Positions 1 to 6,372 of a DNA stretch of 10,156 nucleotides are shown here, piece by piece. Below the pieces are notes generated by a model that saw only the letters and a list, made by a program, of their open reading frames with translations, was not told where the DNA came from and did not search any database. The position numbers and the translations under genes are program-made. This stretch comes from an uncultured Coriobacteriaceae bacterium (GTDB lineage Bacteria; Actinomycetota; Coriobacteriia; Coriobacteriales; UMGS124). The stretch is taken from the NCBI GenBank assembly GCA_900539345.1, contig UQBS01000077.1:1-10156 (forward strand), read 5' to 3'. Each line of letters opens with the position of its first letter. The first letter of the stretch is position 1.

Positions 1-1
1 G

Positions 2-1114
2 TGCTTGATGGGCGGGGCCTCCCCTGCCTGGGCCGCGCGCTCGGTCTTTGGGGGTACGCTTGAAACGCAGGACGCCCAGGGCAGTGCGCAGGCCTCGACG
101 CCTGCCGTGTCTGGCGGGACCGACACCCCGGCTGCACCAAGCGTGCCGGGCATCACCGACGCTGAGCGCGCCCAATACTCCAAAGGCTTTTTGGCGGCGC
201 TGCAGGTACTGTATGAGACGCTCACCGCTTGCAGCCCTGATCTGGTGGACATCTCAGAGAGTCATGTCAACACCGAGGACTTCGAGGCCGCCCTCGAGTA
301 CCTGCACACGGCACCTTGGGCAGCCCACTATCTGACCATCGACTACTCGACGCGCGGAGAAGAGACCGTCTCCTTCCAAGTGAGCTACCGCATCGACAAT
401 GCGGCGCTTGCGACCTACCAGGCCGACCTCGAAGCCGCCATCACCTCGCTTGTCGCGCAGATCGACCCTGCTGCCAGCGAATATGACAAGGCGCTCTATG
501 TGTACGACTGGCTGCAGAACAACGTTGCCTACGACCACGACGTGGTGGAGCCCTACATCCTCGACACCATGTCGCGCACGCCGCTGGGCGCCCTCGCCTT
601 TGGCAAGGCGGTCTGCACGGGCTACTCGTCGGCATTCGCGCTCGTCATGGAGCGACTCGGCATCCCCTGCGAGGTCGTTGACAGCCAGGAGATGCTGCAC
701 ACCTGGAACATGACATGCATCGGCGGTACCTGGTACTACTCCGACGCCACCTGGGACGACATGGACGAGGACATCGGCGCCCAGCGGTTCTACTTCATGG
801 TGTCGGAGCAGACGCTGGCGCGCGACCACTGGGGATGGACGCCCCGGCACGACTCGCCCGTCGATTTGGGCCGCCCGGGGTACGTGCGCCTCTCCCCCGA
901 GACATGCACGCTGGCCGACGCCGCAATTCAAGCGGTGTACACCTATCCTGGCTGCGTCATCGACATGCTCGACTTCTATATCGATGGCGAGACGCTCGAC
1001 AATACGTTCTACCAGCTCGATGCCGCAGGGCAGTTCTGGGGAACGTATTTCAGCTGGCGCTGGCGCTGCAACGAGGCCGGCTTCGTCACAAGGCTTTTCG
1101 TGACCTTGCAGTAG
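2..1114 (+). CDS. Exported transglutaminase-like (papain-fold) protein, 5' end cut by the window
   Basis: The frame is open from the first bases, so the true start lies upstream. The first visible residues (GGASPAWAARS) resemble the end of a signal peptide, so the protein is probably exported. Counting from the TTG at 5, residues about 155-265 form a transglutaminase-like domain with all three catalytic positions: Cys204 in AVCTGYSSAF, His232 in LHTWNM and Asp247 in SDATWDD. Proteins of this superfamily act as cysteine proteases or crosslinking enzymes; the cell-wall or peptide substrate here is unknown. After the domain comes a region of about 100 residues (GRPGYVRLSPE onward) that I do not recognise, perhaps a small beta domain. 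Residues 25-55 are rich in Ala, Pro, Ser and Thr, like a linker. It is convergent with the anti-sigma gene and followed by a clear terminator. The domain call is firm; the function is not. Confidence 0.88.
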   Translation, partial: CLMGGASPAWAARSVFGGTLETQDAQGSAQASTPAVSGGTDTPAAPSVPGITDAERAQYSKGFLAALQVLYETLTACSPDLVDISESHVNTEDFEAALEYLHTAPWAAHYLTIDYSTRGEETVSFQVSYRIDNAALATYQADLEAAITSLVAQIDPAASEYDKALYVYDWLQNNVAYDHDVVEPYILDTMSRTPLGALAFGKAVCTGYSSAFALVMERLGIPCEVVDSQEMLHTWNMTCIGGTWYYSDATWDDMDEDIGAQRFYFMVSEQTLARDHWGWTPRHDSPVDLGRPGYVRLSPETCTLADAAIQAVYTYPGCVIDMLDFYIDGETLDNTFYQLDAAGQFWGTYFSWRWRCNEAGFVTRLFVTLQ

Positions 1115-1158
1115 AGGTGCGCCGTGCAAAGCACTCGCCAGCAGCGAGGCACGCAACA

Positions 1159-1187
1159 AGCGGGGCCCACCGCAGGCGAACCCCGCT
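1159..1187. other. Hairpin AGCGGGG/CCCCGCT in the convergent gap
   Basis: A perfect 7-bp stem (1159-1165 with 1181-1187) with a 15-base loop lies between the transglutaminase stop and the main terminator. No T-run follows on the plus strand and only a weak one on the minus strand, so it may be an extra 3' structure or a weak terminator for the anti-sigma gene. The rest of 1115-1399 holds the terminator at 1206 and a long-loop inverted repeat (1329-1335 with 1368-1374); I see no gene there. Confidence 0.35.
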
Positions 1188-1205
1188 ACCAGCACAAACA
1201 AGTGC

Positions 1206-1245
1206 GCCCGCCTTTCTCGATTATGCGAGAAGGGCGGGCACTTTT
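1206..1245 (+). terminator. Intrinsic terminator of the transglutaminase gene
   Basis: A 14-bp GC-rich stem (1206-1219 with 1226-1239, one G-U pair) closes a 6-base loop, ATTATG, and is followed by ACTTTT. This is a strong rho-independent terminator about 90 bases after the stop codon. There is no good T-run on the minus strand, so it serves the plus-strand gene only. Confidence 0.85.
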
Positions 1246-1399
1246 CGTTGGCAGTCATTTGTGGAGCGCATCGGGCTCTGTTCGGGTCAGCGGCTGCGTG
1301 ATCACAAATCAGGCCCGAGCTGGCTGCTGCGGGGCGCCGGGAGCAACCGATTCTCAGCGGTCATGCGGCCCCGCAAGGCAAGTCCACCCATGCCGGTCA

Positions 1400-2626
1400 C
1401 TACGCGGCGCTCAGCGCCGTCTCGAACTCCTGCTCGTCGTTGGGGTCATCGGCCCAAATGACACCACGCAGCACGACCGACTCCACCGCATCGACGTCGA
1501 CGAGGCGGTTGAACATGCGGGCGCCATCGTCCTCGTTTTCCCAGCCATACCCATAGGACAGCACGCTGTTGGCGACCGGGTCGTCCACTCCCCAGCGATC
1601 TACCGTGTACTCCGTGCCGTCCGAAAAGCGAATCACCACTTCCCGTACGTGCTGGTCGACCCTGGCGGGATGCTGCACCATGCCGATGGGAGAAAGCTCC
1701 ACGGTCGAGCCGTCTTCGGCCTTGAACTCCTTCGCAGGCAAGGTTGCGGCAGGCAGATAGGTCGACTCACCTGCGGCGTTAGTGGCCTGTACCGAGGACT
1801 GGCCGCCGCCTTCACGACTGGCAAGCGACCACACAAGACCCTCGCCGATGGTTCCCCTGAACGGGCCGAAGTAGGCGGCGCCCACAAGCTTGGTATCGGT
1901 GCTTGCCTCGACATCGCGCACGATGCGAACGTCCCAGGGGGACTCGCCGTCGGGAGATTCTACAAGCTCAAAAACAGGGGCGTCGTTGGAGAGATACACC
2001 TCGCCGTACCCGGCGTCGGCAATATCAACACCGTCGGGATTCTCAATCGTGATGGCCGCGATGCCGTTGCCGTTCTCGTCCATCACGCACTGGCCCACGG
2101 TGAGCGTGTAGCCGTGTGACTCGGCCGTGAGCCCTGCGTCGAACACATAGCCGTCGAGCAGGCGCTCGGCAGTCTGTTCGTCCACATCCACCCAGGTACG
2201 CGACGGGGCGACCCAGCTCTTGGGTTCGCCGGTCACCGGGTTGATGCAATCCTGCTCCACCACCGTGTGCGCCTCAACGTCGGAGTTGCCCTTCGGGCCG
2301 AACGCGAGCTGGGTGAAATCGACGTTCACCGCAGCGTATGCTGCCGACGCGACAAGCGCCGTAGTGGCCGCAATCGCAACCGCCGTGCGCACACGAAGCC
2401 TGCCACGCGGGGCGCGCGATGCCTTCTTGCTGTGCGAGCCTGTGCCCGCTACCTGGGAAAACGCCTGTTCCTGCTGGGCCTTCTGCCTATCTTCCTTCTC
2501 AGCCATGCGCATGATCCTCTCAATCGTCTCGTCAGAGGCATCCATGCTCGAAAGCGCTCGCTTGAACCGTGCGCGATCGAGGTCCTCGGACGCCATTTCC
2601 GGCGAGGTGTGCTGTGTATGGGTCAT
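1400..2626 (-). CDS. Membrane-anchored putative anti-sigma factor (DUF4179-like)
   Basis: This 408-residue protein is probably the anti-sigma factor of the ECF sigma gene just upstream. Its ATG overlaps the sigma stop in an ATGA, implying translational coupling, and AAGGGGG lies 6 bases before it. Residues 1-78 are charged and cytoplasmic (FKRALSSMDASDETIERIM is helical) and should hold the sigma-binding part. Residues 79-100 form one membrane span (VRTAVAIAATTALVASAAYA). The remaining about 300 residues would be outside, with a segment like DUF4179 proteins (HGYTLTVGQC, residues near 175) and a C-terminal beta-rich part (VREVVIRFSDGTEYTVD). The zinc-binding HxxxCxxC motif of many anti-sigma factors is absent: the N-terminal part has no cysteine. 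Two stop codons follow in a row (TAG TGA). The role is inferred from position and layout; DUF4179 membership is by eye. Confidence 0.8.
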   Translation of the reverse strand: MTHTQHTSPEMASEDLDRARFKRALSSMDASDETIERIMRMAEKEDRQKAQQEQAFSQVAGTGSHSKKASRAPRGRLRVRTAVAIAATTALVASAAYAAVNVDFTQLAFGPKGNSDVEAHTVVEQDCINPVTGEPKSWVAPSRTWVDVDEQTAERLLDGYVFDAGLTAESHGYTLTVGQCVMDENGNGIAAITIENPDGVDIADAGYGEVYLSNDAPVFELVESPDGESPWDVRIVRDVEASTDTKLVGAAYFGPFRGTIGEGLVWSLASREGGGQSSVQATNAAGESTYLPAATLPAKEFKAEDGSTVELSPIGMVQHPARVDQHVREVVIRFSDGTEYTVDRWGVDDPVANSVLSYGYGWENEDDGARMFNRLVDVDAVESVVLRGVIWADDPNDEQEFETALSAA

Positions 2627-3105
2627 CGCGTGCCCCCTTCGTCCAATACGTCCTTGAGCTTTGCACGTCCCCGCGCCAGTCGCGTGCGCACCGTGGCGTC
2701 GGGCACCCCCAGCAGGTCCGCGACTTCGTGAGTCGAGTAGCCCTCGAAGTAGTACAGGTAGAGAACCGTGCGGTAGCGCGTGGGCAGGGCCATAAGCTGA
2801 CGCACGAGCTCGCCGTCGTGCTCCTTCTCGGACATCTCGAGCGTATCGATGTAGTCATCGATGTTCTCCGGCCGCAGACGAAGCGCCCTGTACACCGACG
2901 TGCATTCGTTGATGGTCACCCGCAACAACCAGCGCTTTGCATGCTCGTCGCTGTCGAAGCTGCCACCGAAGCGATGCAGCTTGAGAAACACTTCCTGCAC
3001 CACGTCTTCGGCGTCGGCGCGGTTGCGCAGGTAGCCATATGCCAGGCGAAACACGCTGCCCTTATGCATGTTCACCAACTTGATGAACTGCTCTCTTTCT
3101 TGCAC
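2623..3105 (-). CDS. ECF-type RNA polymerase sigma factor
   Basis: From the GTG start this is 160 residues, the usual ECF length. Region 2 (residues about 10-75) carries SVFRLAYGYLRN, the typical DAEDVVQEVFLKL helix and the KRWLLRVTIN segment. Region 4 (about 100-152) carries LPTRYRTVLYLYYFEGYSTHEVADLLG and the recognition helix TVRTRLARGRAKLK. It directs RNA polymerase to a small regulon. I chose GTG at 3105 because AAAGGA lies 8 bases upstream and the product then begins like other ECF factors; an in-frame ATG at 3153 would add 16 residues but has no clear ribosome site. It is followed with an ATGA overlap by the putative anti-sigma gene. A SigW-like promoter lies about 100 bases upstream, which suggests that it transcribes its own operon. 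Family assignment is firm; the signal sensed is unknown. Confidence 0.93.
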   Translation of the reverse strand: MQEREQFIKLVNMHKGSVFRLAYGYLRNRADAEDVVQEVFLKLHRFGGSFDSDEHAKRWLLRVTINECTSVYRALRLRPENIDDYIDTLEMSEKEHDGELVRQLMALPTRYRTVLYLYYFEGYSTHEVADLLGVPDATVRTRLARGRAKLKDVLDEGGTR

Positions 3106-3183
3106 GGATACGGTCCTTTCATGCGGGGGACGTACAGTGTAGCCGCGCGACATAGGACTCAGGTGACACGCTGCCGCACTCTC

Positions 3184-3197
3184 GAAGGGCGCCCTTC
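3184..3197. promoter_or_regulatory. Perfect 14-bp palindrome in the sigma-factor leader
   Basis: GAAGGGCGCCCTTC is a perfect inverted repeat without spacer. It lies between the predicted ECF promoter (3207-3233) and the sigma start, roughly at the start of the predicted transcript. It could be a repressor site or a structure near the 5' end of the mRNA. There is no direct evidence of function. Confidence 0.4.
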
Positions 3198-3206
3198 ACT
3201 GATATA

Positions 3207-3233
3207 TACGTATGCGAGGGCTGAGATGTTTCA
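3207..3233 (-). promoter_or_regulatory. SigW-like ECF promoter of the sigma/anti-sigma operon
   Basis: Reading the minus strand, TGAAAC (3228-3233) is followed after 17 bases by CGTA (3207-3210). This matches the -35 and -10 of the Bacillus SigW class and of many autoregulated ECF operons (TGAAAC, 16-17 bases, CGTA). The predicted start of transcription is near 3200, giving a leader of about 95 bases. A TATATAT right after CGTA could also serve a housekeeping promoter. Autoregulation is inferred. Confidence 0.6.
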
Positions 3234-3240
3234 TGGGGGC

Positions 3241-3266
3241 GGAAAATTTTTTGAGAAGGAAGCGTA
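3241..3266 (+). promoter_or_regulatory. Possible ECF-type promoter of the small Tat-exported protein
   Basis: GGAAAA (3241-3246) is followed after 16 bases, starting with six T, by CGTA (3263-3266). The T-run after the -35 is also seen in SigW-type promoters. It would place transcription start near 3273 and a leader of about 105 bases. A competing housekeeping candidate is TGG-TACAGT ending at 3316, with a poor -35. If the ECF reading is right, the two divergent genes share one sigma factor. Confidence 0.35.
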
Positions 3267-3378
3267 CAAGCCTCGCAGGACCGGCAGGTGCGCAACCAGG
3301 GCAAAGATGGTACAGTAGGGCTGGCAGAGCAAGGCGCACCAAGGCGACCCTGCGCCCCTACGAGGATGGGAGTGCACT

Positions 3379-3843
3379 ATGGAACTCAGCAGGCGCTCGT
3401 TTATCACGGCAACGGCAGGGGCGGCTCTTGCAGCAAGCGTCGCCATGGGAGCAAGCGAGGCACTCGCCGCCTGGCCTACCGCGCCCACCAAGGAGGGCGA
3501 CATCCCTTATGGCTGGTTCTGGAACACCGCGGTGAGCGTGCCGTGCGTCGACGGCGGCAGCCGCACGCTGCGAAACCTCTACTTCACCGACCGCTCCACA
3601 GCTCTTACCAGCGCAAACGCTTGGGATTATGTACAGGGCTTCATCGTCACCTACAACGACCATCTCATTTACTGGTCGGGTCAGTGCGTGCCCACGTCGC
3701 GCAACACCTACTCGGTGAACATCAAGCACTTCTGGTACACCGACAAGGGCGTCGATTTTCCCGTGGTGTGCACGTCCTACGACATCGACGGTTTCCACTG
3801 GTTCGGCTTCGACCCGCTTGAGGGCAACTTCCGCATCAGCTAG
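3379..3843 (+). CDS. Small Tat-exported protein of unknown family
   Basis: This 154-residue protein begins with a twin-arginine leader (SRRSFI at residues 4-9, a hydrophobic Ala-rich stretch, and likely cleavage near ALAA at 28-31). It should therefore be folded in the cytoplasm and exported by Tat. The mature part of about 123 residues is rich in Trp, Tyr and Phe and has three cysteines (56, 103, 131). Recurring aromatic segments such as YGWFWNTAV, NLYFTDRS, IYWSGQ, KHFWYTD and FHWFGFD suggest a compact beta-rich fold. I do not recognise the family. There is no cofactor motif, no membrane anchor and no LPxTG. GGGAG lies 6 bases before the ATG. It is divergent from the ECF sigma gene and may belong to its regulon. 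It is unlikely to be a shadow frame: it has a coherent export signal, a ribosome site and no competing gene on the other strand. Confidence 0.8.
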   Translation: MELSRRSFITATAGAALAASVAMGASEALAAWPTAPTKEGDIPYGWFWNTAVSVPCVDGGSRTLRNLYFTDRSTALTSANAWDYVQGFIVTYNDHLIYWSGQCVPTSRNTYSVNIKHFWYTDKGVDFPVVCTSYDIDGFHWFGFDPLEGNFRIS

Positions 3844-3881
3844 CACGAGGTGGTGCCGCAGGCGCCGTACCAGCGCATATG

Positions 3882-3928
3882 ACAAAAACAAGCGCGCCCG
3901 GAGCTGGCATGAGGCTGGCCCCGGGCGC
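3882..3928 (-). terminator. Likely intrinsic terminator of the FAD oxidoreductase gene, made from a repeat stem
   Basis: On the minus strand the 8-bp stem formed by 3894-3901 and 3921-3928 (GCGCCCGG with its complement, 19-base loop) is followed by GC and then TTGTTTTTG (plus-strand 3882-3890). This is a plausible intrinsic terminator about 170 bases after the flavoprotein stop. The hairpin is stem I of the first repeat unit, so the repeat array would form the 3' untranslated region of that gene. The loop is long for a terminator. Confidence 0.55.
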
Positions 3929-4098
3929 ACGTCTATCTAGCTTGTGAGGAGCGGGATGCGCATACCACAGCGCACCCGCTCCTTCACGTCATTCCTTTGC
4001 GTCATTGCGGGCGCCAAGGCCGACAGGCGGCTTGCCCTAAGCGCGCATCCACCTATCTAGCAGGCAAATGTCACACTGCACCCGTCCCGTTTGTGTTA
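3892..4098. repeat. Stem-loop repeat array A (two tandem units)
   Basis: This array lies between two converging genes and matches a second array at 7846-8100. Plus-strand order of unit 1: stem I 3894-3901/3921-3928 around CTGGCATGAGGCTG; linker TCTATCTAGC (3932-3941); stem II 3947-3955/3975-3983, with inner TGCG/CGCA; tail TTTGCGTCATTGCGG. Unit 2: weaker stem I (GCGGGCGC at 4007 with GCGCGC at 4041), linker CCTATCTAGC (4052-4061), a poorly paired stem II, and tail TTTGTGTTAC. The tail contains the stop codon of the minus-strand oxidoreductase (4096-4098). A short CGTCATT duplication (3987-3993, 4000-4006) sits between the units. A GCACGAGGT at 3843-3851, also found at 7860-7868, may mark an older partial unit. 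There is no coding potential. A REP/BIME-like mRNA-end element is the simplest reading. Confidence 0.75.
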
Positions 4099-6162
4099 CT
4101 TCGCAGCCTGAAGGAGGGCGTCACGCAGGGCGCGCTTGATGGCGCCGGTGGTGACGGTCGCCATGGTCACGCCGTCGATCTGGTCGGACTGGGCGGCCTC
4201 GATCTGCTCGACGAAGGTGCCGTTCTCGATGGCGCCGTAGCCGGGATAGCGAGGAGTCTCGTAGTTGGGACCGATCTCGGTCACCGTGAGCTTGCCGCCG
4301 AAGATCTCGACCGTCACGTTGAGGGTGCCGCCGATGCCCTCGGCGCTGCCCGTGTAGGTACCGTCGGCGCAATCAGCCACAGCAGGGGTAGCCACAGGGG
4401 CCTCTACCTGGGCCTTCTCGGCACCTGCGGCAAGGCCCGCGTCCTCGGCGATCATCTTGACGCACTGACGGCCCTCGGTGACGGAGCGGCACGCAGCCAG
4501 GCCGGGAATGTACTCGGGGTAGTTGGTATAGAAGAAGCTGCCCGAGGCGTCGCCGGCGGCATAGAGGCCGGGCACCACGTTGTAGTCGGCGTCGAGCACC
4601 TGCATCTTGGCGTTGATGTTGAGGCCGTCGAGCGTGCCGAGCAGCGAGGCACCGTACCAGCAGCCATAGAAGGGCGGAGTGCGCAGCTCGGAGAGGCGGT
4701 AGTCCTCCTTGCCGTAATCGTCGTCCTTCTGGGCGTCGAAGAGCTCGTTGTAGCGCTCGCAGGTTGCCAGGAAGGTGTCCTTGGCGTCGCCCTCGAAGCC
4801 CAGCTTGTCGGCGAGCTCCTCAAGCGTGTCGGCCTTCACGAACAGGCCGTCGCCGCCGTCCATGGAGATGAACTCCTCGGCGGTGAAGCCGGCGTCGCGC
4901 ACCATGGCGGTGGTGAAGCTTGCGCAGCCAATCATCGAAAAACGGACGATATCCGGGTCGCAGTTGCCGTCGAACACCTGGCAGAACACGCCGCCGGGCT
5001 GGCGGCGCGTGGCGAAGAGCATGTTGTCGTAGGGCGTGGACTCGTTGGCGAAGCGCCTGCCGTCGCGGTTGACCTTGAGGAAGGGCTGGCTGCCGATGTT
5101 GAGCTGGTAGTTCTTGCCAGGGAAACGGTAAGCGCCGTCGTCGCACAGCTCATAGCCTGCATTCTGGCCGGGCACCACGGCGCCGCGGTCGAAGATCATG
5201 GGCGTAGCATCGGGCTGCTTGGAACCACCGGCCCAGATGCCGGCCTTGATGCCCGAACCGTCGTCGAGGCCATGGTAGCTGCAGGCTGTGGTGCAATGCA
5301 CCGTGTCGGGCTGCAGGGCCATCATCATCTCGGGGTTGGCGCCATAGCCACCCGTGGCGATGACGGTATGCGCAGCGTTGATCTGGATAAGGTTGCCCTC
5401 GTAATCGCAGATGCCGCCCTTCACGCCCTCCTCATCGTGGATGAGCTTGATGAGCTTGCAGTTATAGAGAACGGCGTTGCCTTCCTCGGCGGCCTTTTCC
5501 ATAAAGAGGTCGTTGCGCATGGGATACGTGTAGGAAGGCTCCCAATCGTGCTGCACAACGGGCAGGTAGTAGTCGGTACCGCCCGTGGCATGGTCGCTCG
5601 GCACGTCGATGACGCACTCCTTGCCAGCCGCCTCCATGTAGCCGCCAACCCACTCGACAGTCTCGGCGGAGTTGTCGATGAACATCTTGATGAGGTCGCG
5701 GTCGGCCTTGCCGGAGGAGTAGCGGCTGATCTCGTTGAGGAGCTTGCCGGTGTCGACGGGCTCCTCGCCAGCAGTGTACTTGGTGTTGACGCCGCAGAGA
5801 TACTCGCGGGTCTCGGGCACGCAAGCAGCGCGCTCGACCGTGATGCAGTTGAGGCCCAGCTCGGCGGCAGTGGCGGCAGCGGCAGAACCGGCACAGCCCG
5901 CACCGACGACAAGGATGTCGCAATCGTAGGCGGCCGTGATGTCGGCAGCGTCCACCTCGGGCTCGGCGCCAAGCCATGCAGGGGCGGCGTCGGAGATGGA
6001 GACACCGGCGTTAGCAAAGGCACCCTCAGCCGCCACGGCAGTGGCGACAGGAGCCTCGGCGGCAGCGGCCTCATCGGCCAGGGCGACGCCGGCGATGGCA
6101 CCCGAGGCGGCGATGCCCGCCAGACCCAGGGCAGAACCAGTGACAAAAGAACGACGATCCAT
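4096..6162 (-). CDS. Tat-exported FAD-dependent oxidoreductase with C-terminal FMN-binding domain
   Basis: This 688-residue flavoprotein belongs to the fumarate reductase/3-ketosteroid dehydrogenase-like superfamily (FAD_binding_2). A Tat leader (DRRSFVTG, residues 2-9; cleavage near 29) exports it. The FAD Rossmann motif is DILVVGAGCAGSAAA (82-96), with VER at 109-111. GRRFANE (368-374) includes the arginine equivalent to the fumarate reductase proton donor. The C-terminal GDASGSFF...YPEYIPG segment (537-554) resembles the ketosteroid dehydrogenase-like subgroup. Residues about 597-688 form an FMN-binding domain, where ApbE would normally attach FMN to Thr or Ser. Its site reads DGVTMAT (663-669), with Met in place of the usual Gly. 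The TMGG-with-His segment of true fumarate reductases reads GTLDGL here, so the substrate is probably not fumarate. It likely reduces an organic acceptor outside the cytoplasm. AAAGGA lies 8 bases before the ATG. It is divergent from a LuxR-type regulator, a pairing common in Eggerthellales. No cytochrome partner is nearby. Confidence 0.93.
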   Translation of the reverse strand: MDRRSFVTGSALGLAGIAASGAIAGVALADEAAAAEAPVATAVAAEGAFANAGVSISDAAPAWLGAEPEVDAADITAAYDCDILVVGAGCAGSAAAATAAELGLNCITVERAACVPETREYLCGVNTKYTAGEEPVDTGKLLNEISRYSSGKADRDLIKMFIDNSAETVEWVGGYMEAAGKECVIDVPSDHATGGTDYYLPVVQHDWEPSYTYPMRNDLFMEKAAEEGNAVLYNCKLIKLIHDEEGVKGGICDYEGNLIQINAAHTVIATGGYGANPEMMMALQPDTVHCTTACSYHGLDDGSGIKAGIWAGGSKQPDATPMIFDRGAVVPGQNAGYELCDDGAYRFPGKNYQLNIGSQPFLKVNRDGRRFANESTPYDNMLFATRRQPGGVFCQVFDGNCDPDIVRFSMIGCASFTTAMVRDAGFTAEEFISMDGGDGLFVKADTLEELADKLGFEGDAKDTFLATCERYNELFDAQKDDDYGKEDYRLSELRTPPFYGCWYGASLLGTLDGLNINAKMQVLDADYNVVPGLYAAGDASGSFFYTNYPEYIPGLAACRSVTEGRQCVKMIAEDAGLAAGAEKAQVEAPVATPAVADCADGTYTGSAEGIGGTLNVTVEIFGGKLTVTEIGPNYETPRYPGYGAIENGTFVEQIEAAQSDQIDGVTMATVTTGAIKRALRDALLQAAK

Positions 6163-6217
6163 GGTTGGTTTCCTTTCTCATGTGCTTGGTGAAGCAATGC
6201 GAGATTGGTTGCGACGA

Positions 6218-6234
6218 GCGCCCCCTGCGGGCGC
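6218..6234. other. Hairpin in the leader of the FAD oxidoreductase
   Basis: GCGCCC (6218-6223) and GGGCGC (6229-6234) form a perfect 6-bp stem with a 5-base loop, about 55-70 bases before the oxidoreductase start. As a DNA palindrome it could bind the divergent regulator; as RNA it could stabilise the leader. I found no convincing -10/-35 for the oxidoreductase in 6163-6330 on the minus strand. Confidence 0.35.
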
Positions 6235-6305
6235 CTCCCCTGCCGCGAACAACCCGAACTCTACCCACCCGGCCCGCAAAACGCCCTACCCGCTGCGAGT
6301 GGGTT

Positions 6306-6335
6306 CAGACAAATGCCTGCTAGACGTGGTATATT
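6306..6335 (+). promoter_or_regulatory. Housekeeping-type promoter of the LuxR-type regulator
   Basis: CAGACA (6306-6311) and TATATT (6330-6335) are 18 bases apart, and TGG before the -10 gives an extended -10. The predicted transcription start is near 6342, about 40 bases before the ATG. The -35 matches TTGACA at four of six positions. Confidence 0.55.
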
Positions 6336-6356
6336 TTCTCGCAGTGAAAAAGAGAG

Positions 6357-6372
6357 CGGTCACAGGGGACCG
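6357..6372 (+). promoter_or_regulatory. Small hairpin touching the ribosome site of the LuxR-type gene
   Basis: CGGTC (6357-6361) and GACCG (6368-6372) can pair around ACAGGG. The 3' arm reaches the first G of the ribosome site GGAG (6372-6375), which lies 5 bases before the ATG. It might mildly limit translation, but the stem is short and the evidence weak. Confidence 0.25.

Noticed and set aside
254..1258. 334-codon minus-strand frame opposite the transglutaminase gene
   Set aside because: It runs through the plus-strand terminator and shows no family motif; the opposite strand encodes a full Cys-His-Asp domain.
1124..2119. 331-codon plus-strand frame opposite the anti-sigma gene
   Set aside because: It crosses the terminator at 1206-1245 and is a mirror of the minus-strand gene; no recognisable domain.
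3892..4098. CRISPR array or integron attC sites
   Set aside because: Units are about 100 bases with internal stems and no uniform spacers; no cas genes, no integrase and no gene cassettes are near.
3997..6192. Open frame of 731 codons on the plus strand, longer than the oxidoreductase opposite it
   Set aside because: It mirrors the high-GC oxidoreductase gene, has no domain motif, is inflated in Gly, Ala, Val, Leu and His, and starts inside the repeat array. The minus-strand gene has a Tat leader, FAD motif and ribosome site.
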